From positions 1-8,231 of the forward strand of contig JAEELC010000074.1 of assembly GCA_016288675.1 (NCBI GenBank): a stretch of 8,231 bases of DNA, in the 5' to 3' direction. The notes beneath the pieces are model-generated. The model searched no databases, was not told the origin of the DNA, and worked only from the letters and a program-made list of their open reading frames with translations. This DNA is from Acholeplasmatales bacterium (GTDB lineage Bacteria; Bacillota_I; Bacilli_A; Acholeplasmatales; Anaeroplasmataceae). This document shows, in pieces, positions 1-6,368 of this stretch. The translations under genes were made by a program, and so were the position numbers. The stretch's first letter is position 1. Every line of letters begins with the position of its first letter.

Positions 1-731
1 CCTTGTGCCTTTAAGAATGTGAACATCATAGCACCACCAACTAAAACCTTGTCAGCTTTTTGGATTAATGCTTCGATAACACCAATCTTATCAGAAACCT
101 TAGAACCACCCATAATGGCAACATAAGGTCTCTTTGGAGTATCTACAGCTCCACCAATGAACTTAATTTCCTTTTCTAGTAAGAAACCAGCAGCAGCATT
201 ACCTTCACCGATGTGAGAAGCAATACCCATATTTGAAGCAGCAGCTCTATGAGCTGTACCGAATGCGTCATTAACAAATAAGTCACCTAGACTTGCCCAA
301 TAAGCACCAAGTGCATCATCGTTCTTAGATTCCTTCTTAGTCTCCTTATTAGCTTCTACATCGAAGTCTTCATAACGAGTGTTTTGGAACATAACGATTT
401 CACCATTCTTCATGTTAGCGATAGCATTTTCTAATTCTACACCACGAGTAGCATTTACGAATGTAACCTTTTGACCAATTTCTGCTTCTAATTCTGCAGC
501 AACTGGAGTAATATCGTTCTTCGCGATATCTTCAACAGTCTTAACACGACCAAGATGAGAGAAAACGATAGCCTTACCACCATTTTCAACTACATATTTA
601 ATTGTAGGTAATGCAGCAGAAATACGTGTTGTGTCTGTAATCTTTCCATCCTTCATAGGAACGTTGAAGTCAACACGAATTAATACCTTTTTACCTGATA
701 CTTCTAAATCAGTAATTACTTTTTTAGCCAT
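1..731 (-). CDS. pgk: Phosphoglycerate kinase, N-terminal 243 codons (cut by window edge)
   Basis: Cytoplasmic glycolytic enzyme that moves the acyl phosphate of 1,3-bisphosphoglycerate to ADP, giving ATP and 3-phosphoglycerate. My translation from the ATG at 731 gives an uninterrupted frame to the left edge. Substrate-binding residues of the N-terminal domain are visible: DFNVP (Asp21, Asn23), TTRIS (Arg36), SHLGR (His59-Arg62), NTRYED (Arg119) and GTAHRAAAS (Arg162). The start of the nucleotide domain follows ([16 protein letters not shown] near 201-216, then [13 protein letters not shown] at the edge). The family is about 390-400 residues, so roughly 150 are missing to the left. A GGAGG site at 741-745 supports the start. 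The gene has its own promoter and follows a terminator, so it is not cotranscribed with the ABC ATPase. Any gapA or tpiA partner would lie outside the window. Confidence 0.97.
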   Translation of the reverse strand, partial: MAKKVITDLEVSGKKVLIRVDFNVPMKDGKITDTTRISAALPTIKYVVENGGKAIVFSHLGRVKTVEDIAKNDITPVAAELEAEIGQKVTFVNATRGVELENAIANMKNGEIVMFQNTRYEDFDVEANKETKKESKNDDALGAYWASLGDLFVNDAFGTAHRAAASNMGIASHIGEGNAAAGFLLEKEIKFIGGAVDTPKRPYVAIMGGSKVSDKIGVIEALIQKADKVLVGGAMMFTFLKAQ

Positions 732-745
732 AATAAAATACCTCC

Positions 746-760
746 ATATAATAATTATAA
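746..760 (-). promoter_or_regulatory. PerR-box-like palindrome in the pgk leader
   Basis: The minus strand reads TTATAATTATTATAT, which matches the Bacillus PerR box TTATAATnATTATAA at all defined positions except the last. It directly abuts the GGAGG ribosome binding site and lies just downstream of the predicted transcription start, a position where a bound repressor could block pgk. The core is identical to the palindrome in front of rubrerythrin (6932-6946). The region is very AT-rich and TATAAT is a promoter word, so chance is a real alternative. Confidence 0.35.
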
Positions 761-770
761 CTACGCTATA

Positions 771-799
771 ATTATATCATTTAAAAATTTACTAGTAAA
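771..799 (-). promoter_or_regulatory. Putative pgk promoter, extended -10
   Basis: On the minus strand a perfect -10 TATAAT (771-776) is preceded by TGA, forming an extended -10 (771-779). A partial -35, TTTACT, lies at 794-799 with a 17-base spacer. Predicted transcription starts near 764, giving a leader of about 30 bases with the ribosome binding site at 741-745. The call rests on motif matching only. Confidence 0.6.
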
Positions 800-810
800 G
801 AAAATACGAC

Positions 811-837
811 AAAAAGCCACATGTTTCACGTGGCTTT
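811..837 (-). terminator. Rho-independent terminator after the ABC ATPase gene
   Basis: An 8-bp perfect stem (AAAGCCAC at 813-820 pairing with GTGGCTTT at 830-837) encloses a 9-base loop. In the minus direction it ends in TTTTT (815-811). It starts 16 bases after the ABC ATPase stop codon and isolates pgk from that gene. Confidence 0.85.
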
Positions 838-852
838 ATTTATTGTCATTTA

Positions 853-1983
853 TTACTTTTCAACTGAATCTAAGAATTCAAGGTTCATTTCTGAGCTTTC
901 ATCAAAGAAATGGCACTTGTTCATATCAAATACAAGCTTAACATCGCTATCAAATGTTAAATCTGAACGTGATGGTACAGCTGCGATTACTGAGCAACCA
1001 CTTACCTCAGTGTAAATGTTTGTTTCAGAACCAAGTAATTCAGAAATCTTAACCTTGCAGTCAACAACAGCATTTGGATATGTTTCGAACATAATAGGTT
1101 CTGATTCGTCATGAATATCTTCTGGACGAATACCTAAGAATAAAGGCTTATTAATGAATCCTTTTTCCTTAATTAATTCAAACTTACCAGCTGGAACTTC
1201 AATACGAGTACCATCAGCAGTAGTAAAGATACCTTCTTCTGATACTGAACCATTGATGAAGTTCATTGGAGGTGTACCGATGAAACCACCAACGAATACG
1301 TTTGCTGGGTGGTTATAAATTTCCTTTGGAATACCTACTTGTTGAATTCTACCTAACTTCATAACAACAATCTTAGTAGCCATTGTCATAGCTTCGATTT
1401 GGTCATGAGTTACGTAAATAGTAGTAGCATTAAGTCTCTTATGTAACTTAATTAATTCACCACGTGTAGAAACACGTAATTTAGCATCTAGGTTTGATAG
1501 AGGTTCGTCCATTAAGAATACACGAGCATGTCTAACAATAGCTCTACCTAAAGCAACACGTTGTTGTTGACCACCTGATAGGTCACGTGGCTTTCTTTGT
1601 AGATATGGGTCAAGACCTAGGATATGAGAAGCTTCACGAACACGGTGATTGATTTCTCTACGGTCTACTCTTCTTAAACGAAGACCGAATGCTAGGTTTT
1701 CATAAACTGACATATGTGGGTATAAAGCATATGATTGGAAGCACATTGCGATGTCTCTGTTCTTTGGTGCTACGTCATTCATACGTACACCATCGATTAA
1801 TAAATCACCGCTTGAAATATCTTCAAGACCAGCAATCATACGAAGTGTTGTTGATTTACCACAACCAGAAGGTCCTACGAAACAAACGAAGTCCTTATCT
1901 GCAATTTCAAGATTGAAATCGAATACTGCTTGAGTACCGTTAGGGTAAACTTTATTTATATTTCTTAAGCTTAAAGTTGCCAT
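853..1983 (-). CDS. Sugar ABC transporter ATP-binding protein, MalK/MsmK/UgpC type
   Basis: Cytoplasmic ATPase that would power a carbohydrate import ABC transporter. All catalytic motifs are intact in 376 residues: Walker A GPSGCGKST (37-45), Q-loop Gln83, signature LSGGQQQR (135-142), Walker B RVFLMDE (154-160), D-loop SNLD (163-166) and H-loop His193. After about residue 240 comes the C-terminal regulatory/TOBE region of the MalK group, with NFINGSV (241-247), LGIRPEDI (283-290) and LLGSETNIY (317-325). The length fits this subfamily (about 365-380). A GGAGG site at 1991-1995 supports the ATG. No permease or binding-protein gene is adjacent; the gene has its own promoter and terminator. 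That layout resembles orphan MsmK-type ATPases of Gram-positive bacteria that serve several sugar importers. The exact sugar cannot be read from this sequence. Carbon catabolite control is suggested by a cre-like site at 2020-2033. Confidence 0.93.
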   Translation of the reverse strand: MATLSLRNINKVYPNGTQAVFDFNLEIADKDFVCFVGPSGCGKSTTLRMIAGLEDISSGDLLIDGVRMNDVAPKNRDIAMCFQSYALYPHMSVYENLAFGLRLRRVDRREINHRVREASHILGLDPYLQRKPRDLSGGQQQRVALGRAIVRHARVFLMDEPLSNLDAKLRVSTRGELIKLHKRLNATTIYVTHDQIEAMTMATKIVVMKLGRIQQVGIPKEIYNHPANVFVGGFIGTPPMNFINGSVSEEGIFTTADGTRIEVPAGKFELIKEKGFINKPLFLGIRPEDIHDESEPIMFETYPNAVVDCKVKISELLGSETNIYTEVSGCSVIAAVPSRSDLTFDSDVKLVFDMNKCHFFDESSEMNLEFLDSVEK

Positions 1984-2013
1984 AATTAATCCTCCATAAT
2001 TTAATACACAATT

Positions 2014-2042
2014 ATTATATCAAAACGCTTTCACAAAAAAAA
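2014..2042 (-). promoter_or_regulatory. Putative promoter of the ABC ATPase gene
   Basis: The minus strand carries a perfect -10 TATAAT at 2014-2019 preceded by TGA (extended -10 to 2022). The -35 region 17 bases upstream is only a T-run (2037-2042) shared with the tldE terminator tail, so the promoter probably relies on the extended -10. The predicted leader is about 25 bases with GGAGG at 1991-1995. Confidence 0.6.
2020..2033 (-). promoter_or_regulatory. cre-like operator (CcpA) overlapping the promoter spacer
   Basis: The minus strand reads TGAAAGCGTTTTGA, which matches the catabolite-responsive element consensus TGWAANCGNTNWCA at every defined position but one (G instead of C at position 13). 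It lies between the -35 and -10 regions and shares its last three bases with the extended -10. A repressor bound here would occlude RNA polymerase, consistent with glucose repression of a sugar-transport ATPase. CcpA itself is not in the window. Confidence 0.55.
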
Positions 2043-2059
2043 TGTGCAAAGTGCACATT
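2035..2059 (-). terminator. Rho-independent terminator of the tldD-tldE operon
   Basis: A 7-bp stem (AATGTGC at 2041-2047 with GCACATT at 2053-2059) and a 5-base loop are followed in the minus direction by a run of eight T (2042-2035, the first two within the stem). It starts 10 bases after the tldE stop codon. Confidence 0.88.
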
Positions 2060-2068
2060 CTTTTCAAA

Positions 2069-3397
2069 TTATTTATTACCGCTTATCTTAAGCTTTCCAA
2101 CATAAGCAGATGGAGAGCCATATGAGCCATTAAAATCTAAATCATTAGCAAATTCTTCAATACTATTTAGCAAATCAAAATAATTACCAGAGGTAATAAC
2201 TAATGTAATAGGACAAGCTAATTTACCATCTTCAATTAAATAACCTTTGCTTTGTAAATTAAAATCACCACTAGTTTTATTAATACCAGCATGTGCACCT
2301 GCAAATGAATTAATATATACACCATTATTAACCTTAACGAATAATTCATCAAGGCTTTTTGTTCCCTCTTTAAAATATAAATTTGTAGGTGATATATTTG
2401 TATTGCCCTTAACCTTACCTTCTTTAAAGCCATTTCCTGTAGATTTCAAACCGAGTTTTGATGATGTATCAAGATTGTGCAAGAATGTTTTTAATATGCC
2501 GTTTTCAACAACATATTTAGAATATGTATCTACACCCTCATCATCAAAAGGAATTAAATGATATTTATTTTTTTTAGGATCATCTATAATACTAACAATA
2601 TCATTAGCAATACTCTTATCCACTTTATTAACAAATTGAGTTTTTTTCTTAACTAATTCTTCACCAGAAAAATGAGATGAAAAAGCACGTAGTAAAGTAA
2701 TCATACAATCTTTATCTAATACAGTATCATAAATACCTGTTTTAATACTAGTAGCGTTTATATTTTTTAAAGCCTCTACTACAGTTTTATTAATAATTTC
2801 TTCTTCTTTAATTTCATCAAAATTATTGAAATATGTCATGTAGTTTCCAGGAACTGAAATATTTCCTTTCTTAACTACAGCTTCAACACTTAAATACCCA
2901 AGGTCTTGAATATGAGTTTTATTTAAACCTTTAGTATTTTGAATAACTTCCTTTTCTTTTACAATTCCTAAACTAATTCTTACATTCTTACAGAATGTAG
3001 AAACTCCTTTAATCTTTTTCGTTAATGCCTGCAAATTATCAATGATTCTAGACTTAGGATATTTAAATAAGTCATTAACCTCATTGTCATATATAAGTAC
3101 AACCTTAGAATCATCATAAAACATATGGTTTTCTTTAACATCTAAGATATTAGCTTCATCAATTAATCTTTTTACAATATTATCAATATTTGAATCATTT
3201 AAGTTTTCCACATACATTGATACATTTTTTTGATTAATATTGCAATTAATGTTAAACACGTTAGTACTATAACTAATATTTTCAGTTGGTACAGAATCAA
3301 ATAATGTTAAATTATCCCCAATTTCACTAACATTATATATTTCAACATCACTTGCATTTGCTTTTTTTAATGAATCAATTAATTTATTATAATCCAT
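2069..3397 (-). CDS. pmbA: TldE/PmbA-like subunit of the TldD/TldE metalloprotease
   Basis: Probable non-catalytic partner of TldD. In the studied Escherichia coli pair the two proteins form a heterodimer that cleaves unfolded peptides, including the microcin B17 leader. The 442 residues match the family length (about 440-450). Family landmarks are IPFDDEGVDT (282-291), STGNG (319-323), TSGDFNLQSKGYLIEDGK (375-392) and the tail GSPSAYVGKLKISG (427-440). The zinc motif HExxxH of TldD is absent; the corresponding stretch reads FSSHFSGEELVKKK (239-252), as expected for TldE. The ATG at 3397 overlaps the tldD stop by one base (TAATG), and its ribosome binding site lies inside the end of tldD, so translation is probably coupled and the subunits made in balance. 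Transcription ends at the terminator at 2035-2059. The gene is clearly more AT-rich than pgk or the ABC ATPase gene and has several A7-A8 tracts. No substrate peptide gene is visible nearby. Confidence 0.9.
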   Translation of the reverse strand: MDYNKLIDSLKKANASDVEIYNVSEIGDNLTLFDSVPTENISYSTNVFNINCNINQKNVSMYVENLNDSNIDNIVKRLIDEANILDVKENHMFYDDSKVVLIYDNEVNDLFKYPKSRIIDNLQALTKKIKGVSTFCKNVRISLGIVKEKEVIQNTKGLNKTHIQDLGYLSVEAVVKKGNISVPGNYMTYFNNFDEIKEEEIINKTVVEALKNINATSIKTGIYDTVLDKDCMITLLRAFSSHFSGEELVKKKTQFVNKVDKSIANDIVSIIDDPKKNKYHLIPFDDEGVDTYSKYVVENGILKTFLHNLDTSSKLGLKSTGNGFKEGKVKGNTNISPTNLYFKEGTKSLDELFVKVNNGVYINSFAGAHAGINKTSGDFNLQSKGYLIEDGKLACPITLVITSGNYFDLLNSIEEFANDLDFNGSYGSPSAYVGKLKISGNK

Positions 3398-4788
3398 TAT
3401 TTATTACCTCCTGCCCCACCAACTGTCATATTTAAAATTCTAATCGTAGGTTCACCAACATTTGCACATATAGAACCAGATTTTGCACCACATACACCAT
3501 GTCCAAATGTTTGGTTATTAGCAATAGCATCAATATGCATAAGTGCATCTTTTCCATTTCCAATCAATGTAGCACCACGCACAGGATGAGTAATTTTTCC
3601 ATTTTCAATCATATAACCTTCGTTAACTGCAAAATTAAATTCTCCTGTAATCGGATTAACTGAACCGCCACCAAGCTTCTTTGCAAATAAGCCATATTTA
3701 GTAGATTTAATAATATCATCAAATGTATATTCTCCATTTGCAATAAATGTATTTGTCATACGACTTGTTGGTGAATATTTATATGATTCTCTTCTTGAAT
3801 TACCAGTTGGTTTTTCATGCATTATAAGACCATTCTTATAATCAACCATATAGCTAGTCAAAATACCATCTTTAATAAGAATATTTCTTTGGCTCTTATT
3901 ACCCTCATCGTCAATATTTGTACTACCCCATTCATCACTAATAGTTCCATCATCAATAGCTGTAAGAATATCACTTGCAATCTTTTTATTTTTCATTTTA
4001 GAAAAGACTGATAATCCTAATGCTACGCTAGTAGCTTCAAGTGAATGTCCACATGCTTCATGAAATAAAACTCCACCAAAAGCGTTATGCATAACAACAG
4101 GATATACTCCACCTACCATTAGTGGAGCATCTAGCATTATTAAAGCTTGATTTGCAACATCTTTTGCAAATTGAACTAAATCTTTAGATTTAAAGGCGTC
4201 TAAATCAAAATTACCACCAATGGTATTAGTAGCTTGTTGTCTTATGTCATCCTTAGAGGCAACAGCTAATGCTTGAATTCTTTGTTGATTGCGCTTATCG
4301 TGAATAAATTTACCAAATGTATTAAAAATTGTAACACATTGACTATATTCTTGTAAGCTAGCCTCAGCATAAACAATCAAATCTGAAGTAGATTTAATTG
4401 TATTATAAACCGTCTTTAAGTAAGGAATCTTTTCATCATAAGAAATATCTTTACTTAAGCGTTTAATATTAATTGGTCCTGTCGCAAATTCTTCTTTAAA
4501 CTTATATTCTATATTTTGAGCTACACCTTTAAATGAATCTTTAAGCTTTTCTGCAAGAGAAACTAAAGATTCTATAGATAAATCATTAGTGTACCCATAA
4601 ACTTCATTTGTACCTTCTAAGATACGAATCCCTGCTCCATATACCTCGTTAGAAGATATTTTATCAACATGATCAAAAGAATATGTAATACGACCTTGAT
4701 AAGTATTTTCTACAAATAATTCTGCAAAATCAGCTCCAGTGCTTAAACAAACATCAAATACTTTTCTTGCAATATCTTCAGTAACCAT
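3397..4788 (-). CDS. tldD: TldD-like catalytic zinc metalloprotease subunit
   Basis: Catalytic half of the TldD/TldE peptidase (family M103/U62-type modulator of DNA gyrase). The 463-residue protein carries the active-site helix HEACGH (HExxxH, residues 243-248) within GGVLFHEACGHSLEA. It also has a conserved Cys433 in GHGVCGAKSGS, matching the cysteine that is the third zinc ligand in Escherichia coli TldD along with the two histidines. Other family landmarks are DEGN (294-297), MTNTFIANGE (344-353), GGGSVNPITGEFNFAVNEGYMIENG (373-397) and VGEPTIRILNMTVGGAGG (444-461). A strong AAAGGAGG at 4796-4803 sets the start at 4788. It is the first gene of a two-gene operon with tldE. Its natural substrate cannot be inferred here: no modified-peptide precursor or toxin-antitoxin gene is present, so a general role in degrading unfolded peptides is as likely as maturation of a specific peptide. 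Confidence 0.93.
   Translation of the reverse strand: MVTEDIARKVFDVCLSTGADFAELFVENTYQGRITYSFDHVDKISSNEVYGAGIRILEGTNEVYGYTNDLSIESLVSLAEKLKDSFKGVAQNIEYKFKEEFATGPINIKRLSKDISYDEKIPYLKTVYNTIKSTSDLIVYAEASLQEYSQCVTIFNTFGKFIHDKRNQQRIQALAVASKDDIRQQATNTIGGNFDLDAFKSKDLVQFAKDVANQALIMLDAPLMVGGVYPVVMHNAFGGVLFHEACGHSLEATSVALGLSVFSKMKNKKIASDILTAIDDGTISDEWGSTNIDDEGNKSQRNILIKDGILTSYMVDYKNGLIMHEKPTGNSRRESYKYSPTSRMTNTFIANGEYTFDDIIKSTKYGLFAKKLGGGSVNPITGEFNFAVNEGYMIENGKITHPVRGATLIGNGKDALMHIDAIANNQTFGHGVCGAKSGSICANVGEPTIRILNMTVGGAGGNK
3406..3412 (-). promoter_or_regulatory. Ribosome binding site of tldE embedded in the tldD tail
   Basis: The minus strand reads AGGAGGT, eight bases before the tldE ATG. In tldD frame the same bases fall in the Ala-Gly-Gly codons of its last residues (VGGAGGNK). 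The glycine-rich C-terminus and the tldE start signal are therefore written in the same DNA. Confidence 0.85.
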
Positions 4789-4813
4789 CTTAAAACCTCC
4801 TTTATTTAGAACT

Positions 4814-4842
4814 ATTCTATCATATTTATTTAAAAAGCTGAA
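4814..4842 (-). promoter_or_regulatory. Putative tldD-tldE promoter, extended -10
   Basis: On the minus strand TAGAAT (4814-4819) is preceded by TGA (extended -10 to 4822). The -35 region 17 bases upstream is weak (TTCAGC, 4837-4842). The rest of the gap, 4843-4910, is plain AT-rich DNA. I see no operator palindrome or credible small gene in it; a nine-codon ORF starting at 4890 has no ribosome binding site. Confidence 0.5.
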
Positions 4843-4910
4843 TATAATTTGTGAAATAATTTATAATTCTAAATTTTTATCTATTTTCATATATTTTTTG
4901 AATATAAAAT

Positions 4911-4960
4911 AAAAAAATATCATTATTTTGAATAATATTTTTATTCAAAATAATGATATT
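4911..4960 (-). terminator. Terminator with a 20-bp, nearly all-AT perfect stem
   Basis: Bases 4916-4935 are a perfect reverse complement of 4941-4960, with a 5-base loop. Only two of the 20 pairs are G-C. In the minus direction the hairpin is followed by seven T (4917-4911, partly within the stem). The 5' arm begins at the second base of the stop codon (4961-4959) of the helix-turn-helix gene. The position fits a rho-independent terminator, but the stem is much longer and more AT-rich than the other four in the window. Confidence 0.75.
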
Positions 4961-5528
4961 ACTTTAAAAGGCTATAAATTAAATAAGCATCCTTAAAATC
5001 TTTAGGATCGTATCCTGTAGCTAATCTAAAACGTTCTAATTTATTTAATAAAGTATTTCTATGAATATATAAAATTTTAGAACTCTTTAATACATTCATA
5101 TTATTTTCAATATATACTTTTAATAGATTTTGCATTTCATAATCAGAAGCATATTCTTTAAAGACCATAATCTTAAACTCACTTAAATTAGGATTTAATA
5201 ATTCATCAAGTAAAGTTTTAGAGTCATAAATAAAACCTGTTAATGAATCATTAAAGTATTTAGAAATAACATCTAATTTATCTTCTAATTCTTCTTCAGA
5301 TTCAAATGTATCTAAATATACCTTCATTTTTGAATCCGCATCGAATAAATATGATTCAAAAGCTTCTTTTAATAATTTTATATCTGCATCTTTAAATACA
5401 ACTTTATAATAATCTATTGTTTCATTTATTATTACATCTTCTTCAATGCTTGATAAAAATTCATTGAGCGAATCAAAATCTAAACTCTTATTTTTTAAAA
5501 CAAGTGCTAAACTATTCATCTTTATCAT
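4959..5528 (-). CDS. Small PucR/CdaR-type C-terminal helix-turn-helix protein
   Basis: Probable DNA-binding regulator of unknown target. The last 55 or so of its 189 residues resemble the C-terminal HTH domain of the PucR/CdaR family: LLKVYIENNMNVLKSSKILY then IHRNTLLNKLERFRLATGYD (136-174) and a closing helix FKDAYLIYSLL. In that family this domain ends long proteins with a sensory or GGDEF-like part; here about 130 N-terminal residues show no such domain that I recognise. They are acidic and helix-rich (for example FESEEELEDKLDVISKYF, 75-92), and no membrane segment is seen. The start overlaps the RDD gene by 17 bases at ATG 5528, or by 8 bases from the ATG at 5519. Neither has a clear ribosome binding site, so translation is probably coupled to the RDD gene. 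It might regulate its own operon or sense a signal through the RDD protein; both ideas are inference. Confidence 0.75.
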   Translation of the reverse strand: MIKMNSLALVLKNKSLDFDSLNEFLSSIEEDVIINETIDYYKVVFKDADIKLLKEAFESYLFDADSKMKVYLDTFESEEELEDKLDVISKYFNDSLTGFIYDSKTLLDELLNPNLSEFKIMVFKEYASDYEMQNLLKVYIENNMNVLKSSKILYIHRNTLLNKLERFRLATGYDPKDFKDAYLIYSLLK

Positions 5529-6282
5529 CTATATCTACAACAATATTTGTTTCTGAATCATCATCAGGTGTATACACTTGGCTTCTTGGTGGAGCATATG
5601 GATTTTCATTTTCATTAAATCTTTCATTCATTTCCTTCATATGCTCAAATTCATTTTTAATTTCATCAGCCTTAGCATCATATCTTACATATACGGTGTT
5701 AGCAAACATATCTCCAATTGTTTTATTTCTAGTAAATATAAATACAATATTTAAAATAAATATTATACCTAAACAGCAATTAAGAACACTAATTATATCT
5801 GAGCCAACAAAATCACGTAAAACAAATTGACCAAAAGTTGGTTTAGTATTTAATTTATTTACAACCTTTGTACGAGTTAAGAAACGACCAACAGTTTGTC
5901 CTTGCCAAAAATATGCTAATACGCCTCTATATAAAAAGTCTAATACTAAATAAAATCCTGTAACTGATAAAGTTAAATTTAGTGCAGCTGAATAATAGGA
6001 ATCAAAGAATCCTAAAGCTGGTTCAGCATTTAACCATTTTGTAAAATCAGCTTGCGTATTCATATCTAAATAAACACTTTGAATGAATATTGAAAGATCT
6101 CCGTTAGACTTATTATATACTTCTAAAACATTAGCTGGCATAGAATTAATAATTTCTTCAGTCATTTGTGGAAACACAATAACATTTTGCATTATACGTT
6201 GAAATATTGTAGTTATTAAAACTAATATAAGCATATCTATAAAATATGCTAAAAATCTTTGTAATGGAGTTGCTTCTACCAT
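5512..6282 (-). CDS. RDD-family integral membrane protein with acidic tail
   Basis: Membrane protein of the RDD family, whose members mostly lack a known function (a few have been linked to ion or small-solute transport). The 256 residues start with LQRFLAYFIDMLILVLI, giving the family Arg9 and Asp16 in the first membrane segment (about 11-31). Two more segments lie at about 98-122 (with Asp115) and 160-183. The loop WQGQTVGRFLTRTKVVN (126-142) and the later KTIGDMFANTVYV (187-199) are typical of the family. An unusually long stretch (32-97) separates segments 1 and 2, and a hydrophilic, acidic tail of about 55 residues follows (PYAPPRSQ, then PDDDSETN to IDDKDE). The ATG at 6282 has only a weak site upstream (AGATGAT), so the start is likely rather than certain. 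It is cotranscribed with the overlapping helix-turn-helix gene. Confidence 0.8.
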   Translation of the reverse strand: MVEATPLQRFLAYFIDMLILVLITTIFQRIMQNVIVFPQMTEEIINSMPANVLEVYNKSNGDLSIFIQSVYLDMNTQADFTKWLNAEPALGFFDSYYSAALNLTLSVTGFYLVLDFLYRGVLAYFWQGQTVGRFLTRTKVVNKLNTKPTFGQFVLRDFVGSDIISVLNCCLGIIFILNIVFIFTRNKTIGDMFANTVYVRYDAKADEIKNEFEHMKEMNERFNENENPYAPPRSQVYTPDDDSETNIVVDIDDKDE

Positions 6283-6310
6283 AAAATCATCTACTTTCTA
6301 TTTTAAATTT

Positions 6311-6339
6311 ATTATAACAAAAGAACAAAAAAAAGTCTA
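6311..6339 (-). promoter_or_regulatory. Putative promoter of the RDD/HTH operon, extended -10
   Basis: A perfect TATAAT (6311-6316) is preceded by TGT on the minus strand, forming an extended -10. The sequence TAGACT (6334-6339) sits 17 bases upstream as a four-of-six -35. That -35 falls inside the stem of the rubrerythrin terminator, so the two elements share DNA. Confidence 0.6.
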
Positions 6340-6357
6340 TGTACGAGACATAGACTT
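6327..6357 (-). terminator. Rho-independent terminator after rubrerythrin
   Basis: A 9-bp perfect stem (AAGTCTATG at 6333-6341 with CATAGACTT at 6349-6357) has a 7-base loop. In the minus direction it is followed by a run of eight T (6334-6327, the first two within the stem). It lies 11 bases after the rubrerythrin stop codon. Confidence 0.9.
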
Positions 6358-6368
6358 AATTTTTATAA

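Noticed and set aside
821..1015. 64-residue plus-strand frame
   Set aside because: It begins inside the loop of the 811-837 terminator, runs antisense to the ABC ATPase gene, and has no ribosome binding site or recognisable domain.
1689..1933. Two plus-strand frames antisense to the ABC ATPase
   Set aside because: They are mirror frames of a well-supported gene with intact catalytic motifs; no start signal or family resemblance.
2236..2561. Out-of-frame minus- and plus-strand frames inside tldE
   Set aside because: They overlap strongly conserved tldE coding sequence and show no start signals.
2567..2647. A7-A8 tracts in tldE (also near 3361-3368) as programmed slippage sites
   Set aside because: They encode ordinary lysine pairs in a very AT-rich gene, no alternative frame of useful length follows, and the full-length frame matches the family.
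3817..4011. Plus-strand frame inside tldD
   Set aside because: Antisense shadow of tldD without a ribosome binding site.
4861..4890. Nine-codon minus-strand ORF upstream of tldD, considered as a leader or small precursor peptide
   Set aside because: No ribosome binding site, lies upstream of the predicted tldD promoter, and has no precursor-like composition.
5504..5830. 108-residue plus-strand frame across the RDD/HTH overlap
   Set aside because: Its hydrophobic, Ser/Leu-rich content mirrors the acidic tail and membrane segment of the RDD gene on the other strand; no start signal.
6301..6316. A third PerR-like box at the RDD promoter
   Set aside because: Only the TATAAT half fits; the second half has two mismatches in its conserved bases, as expected for any -10 in AT-rich DNA.
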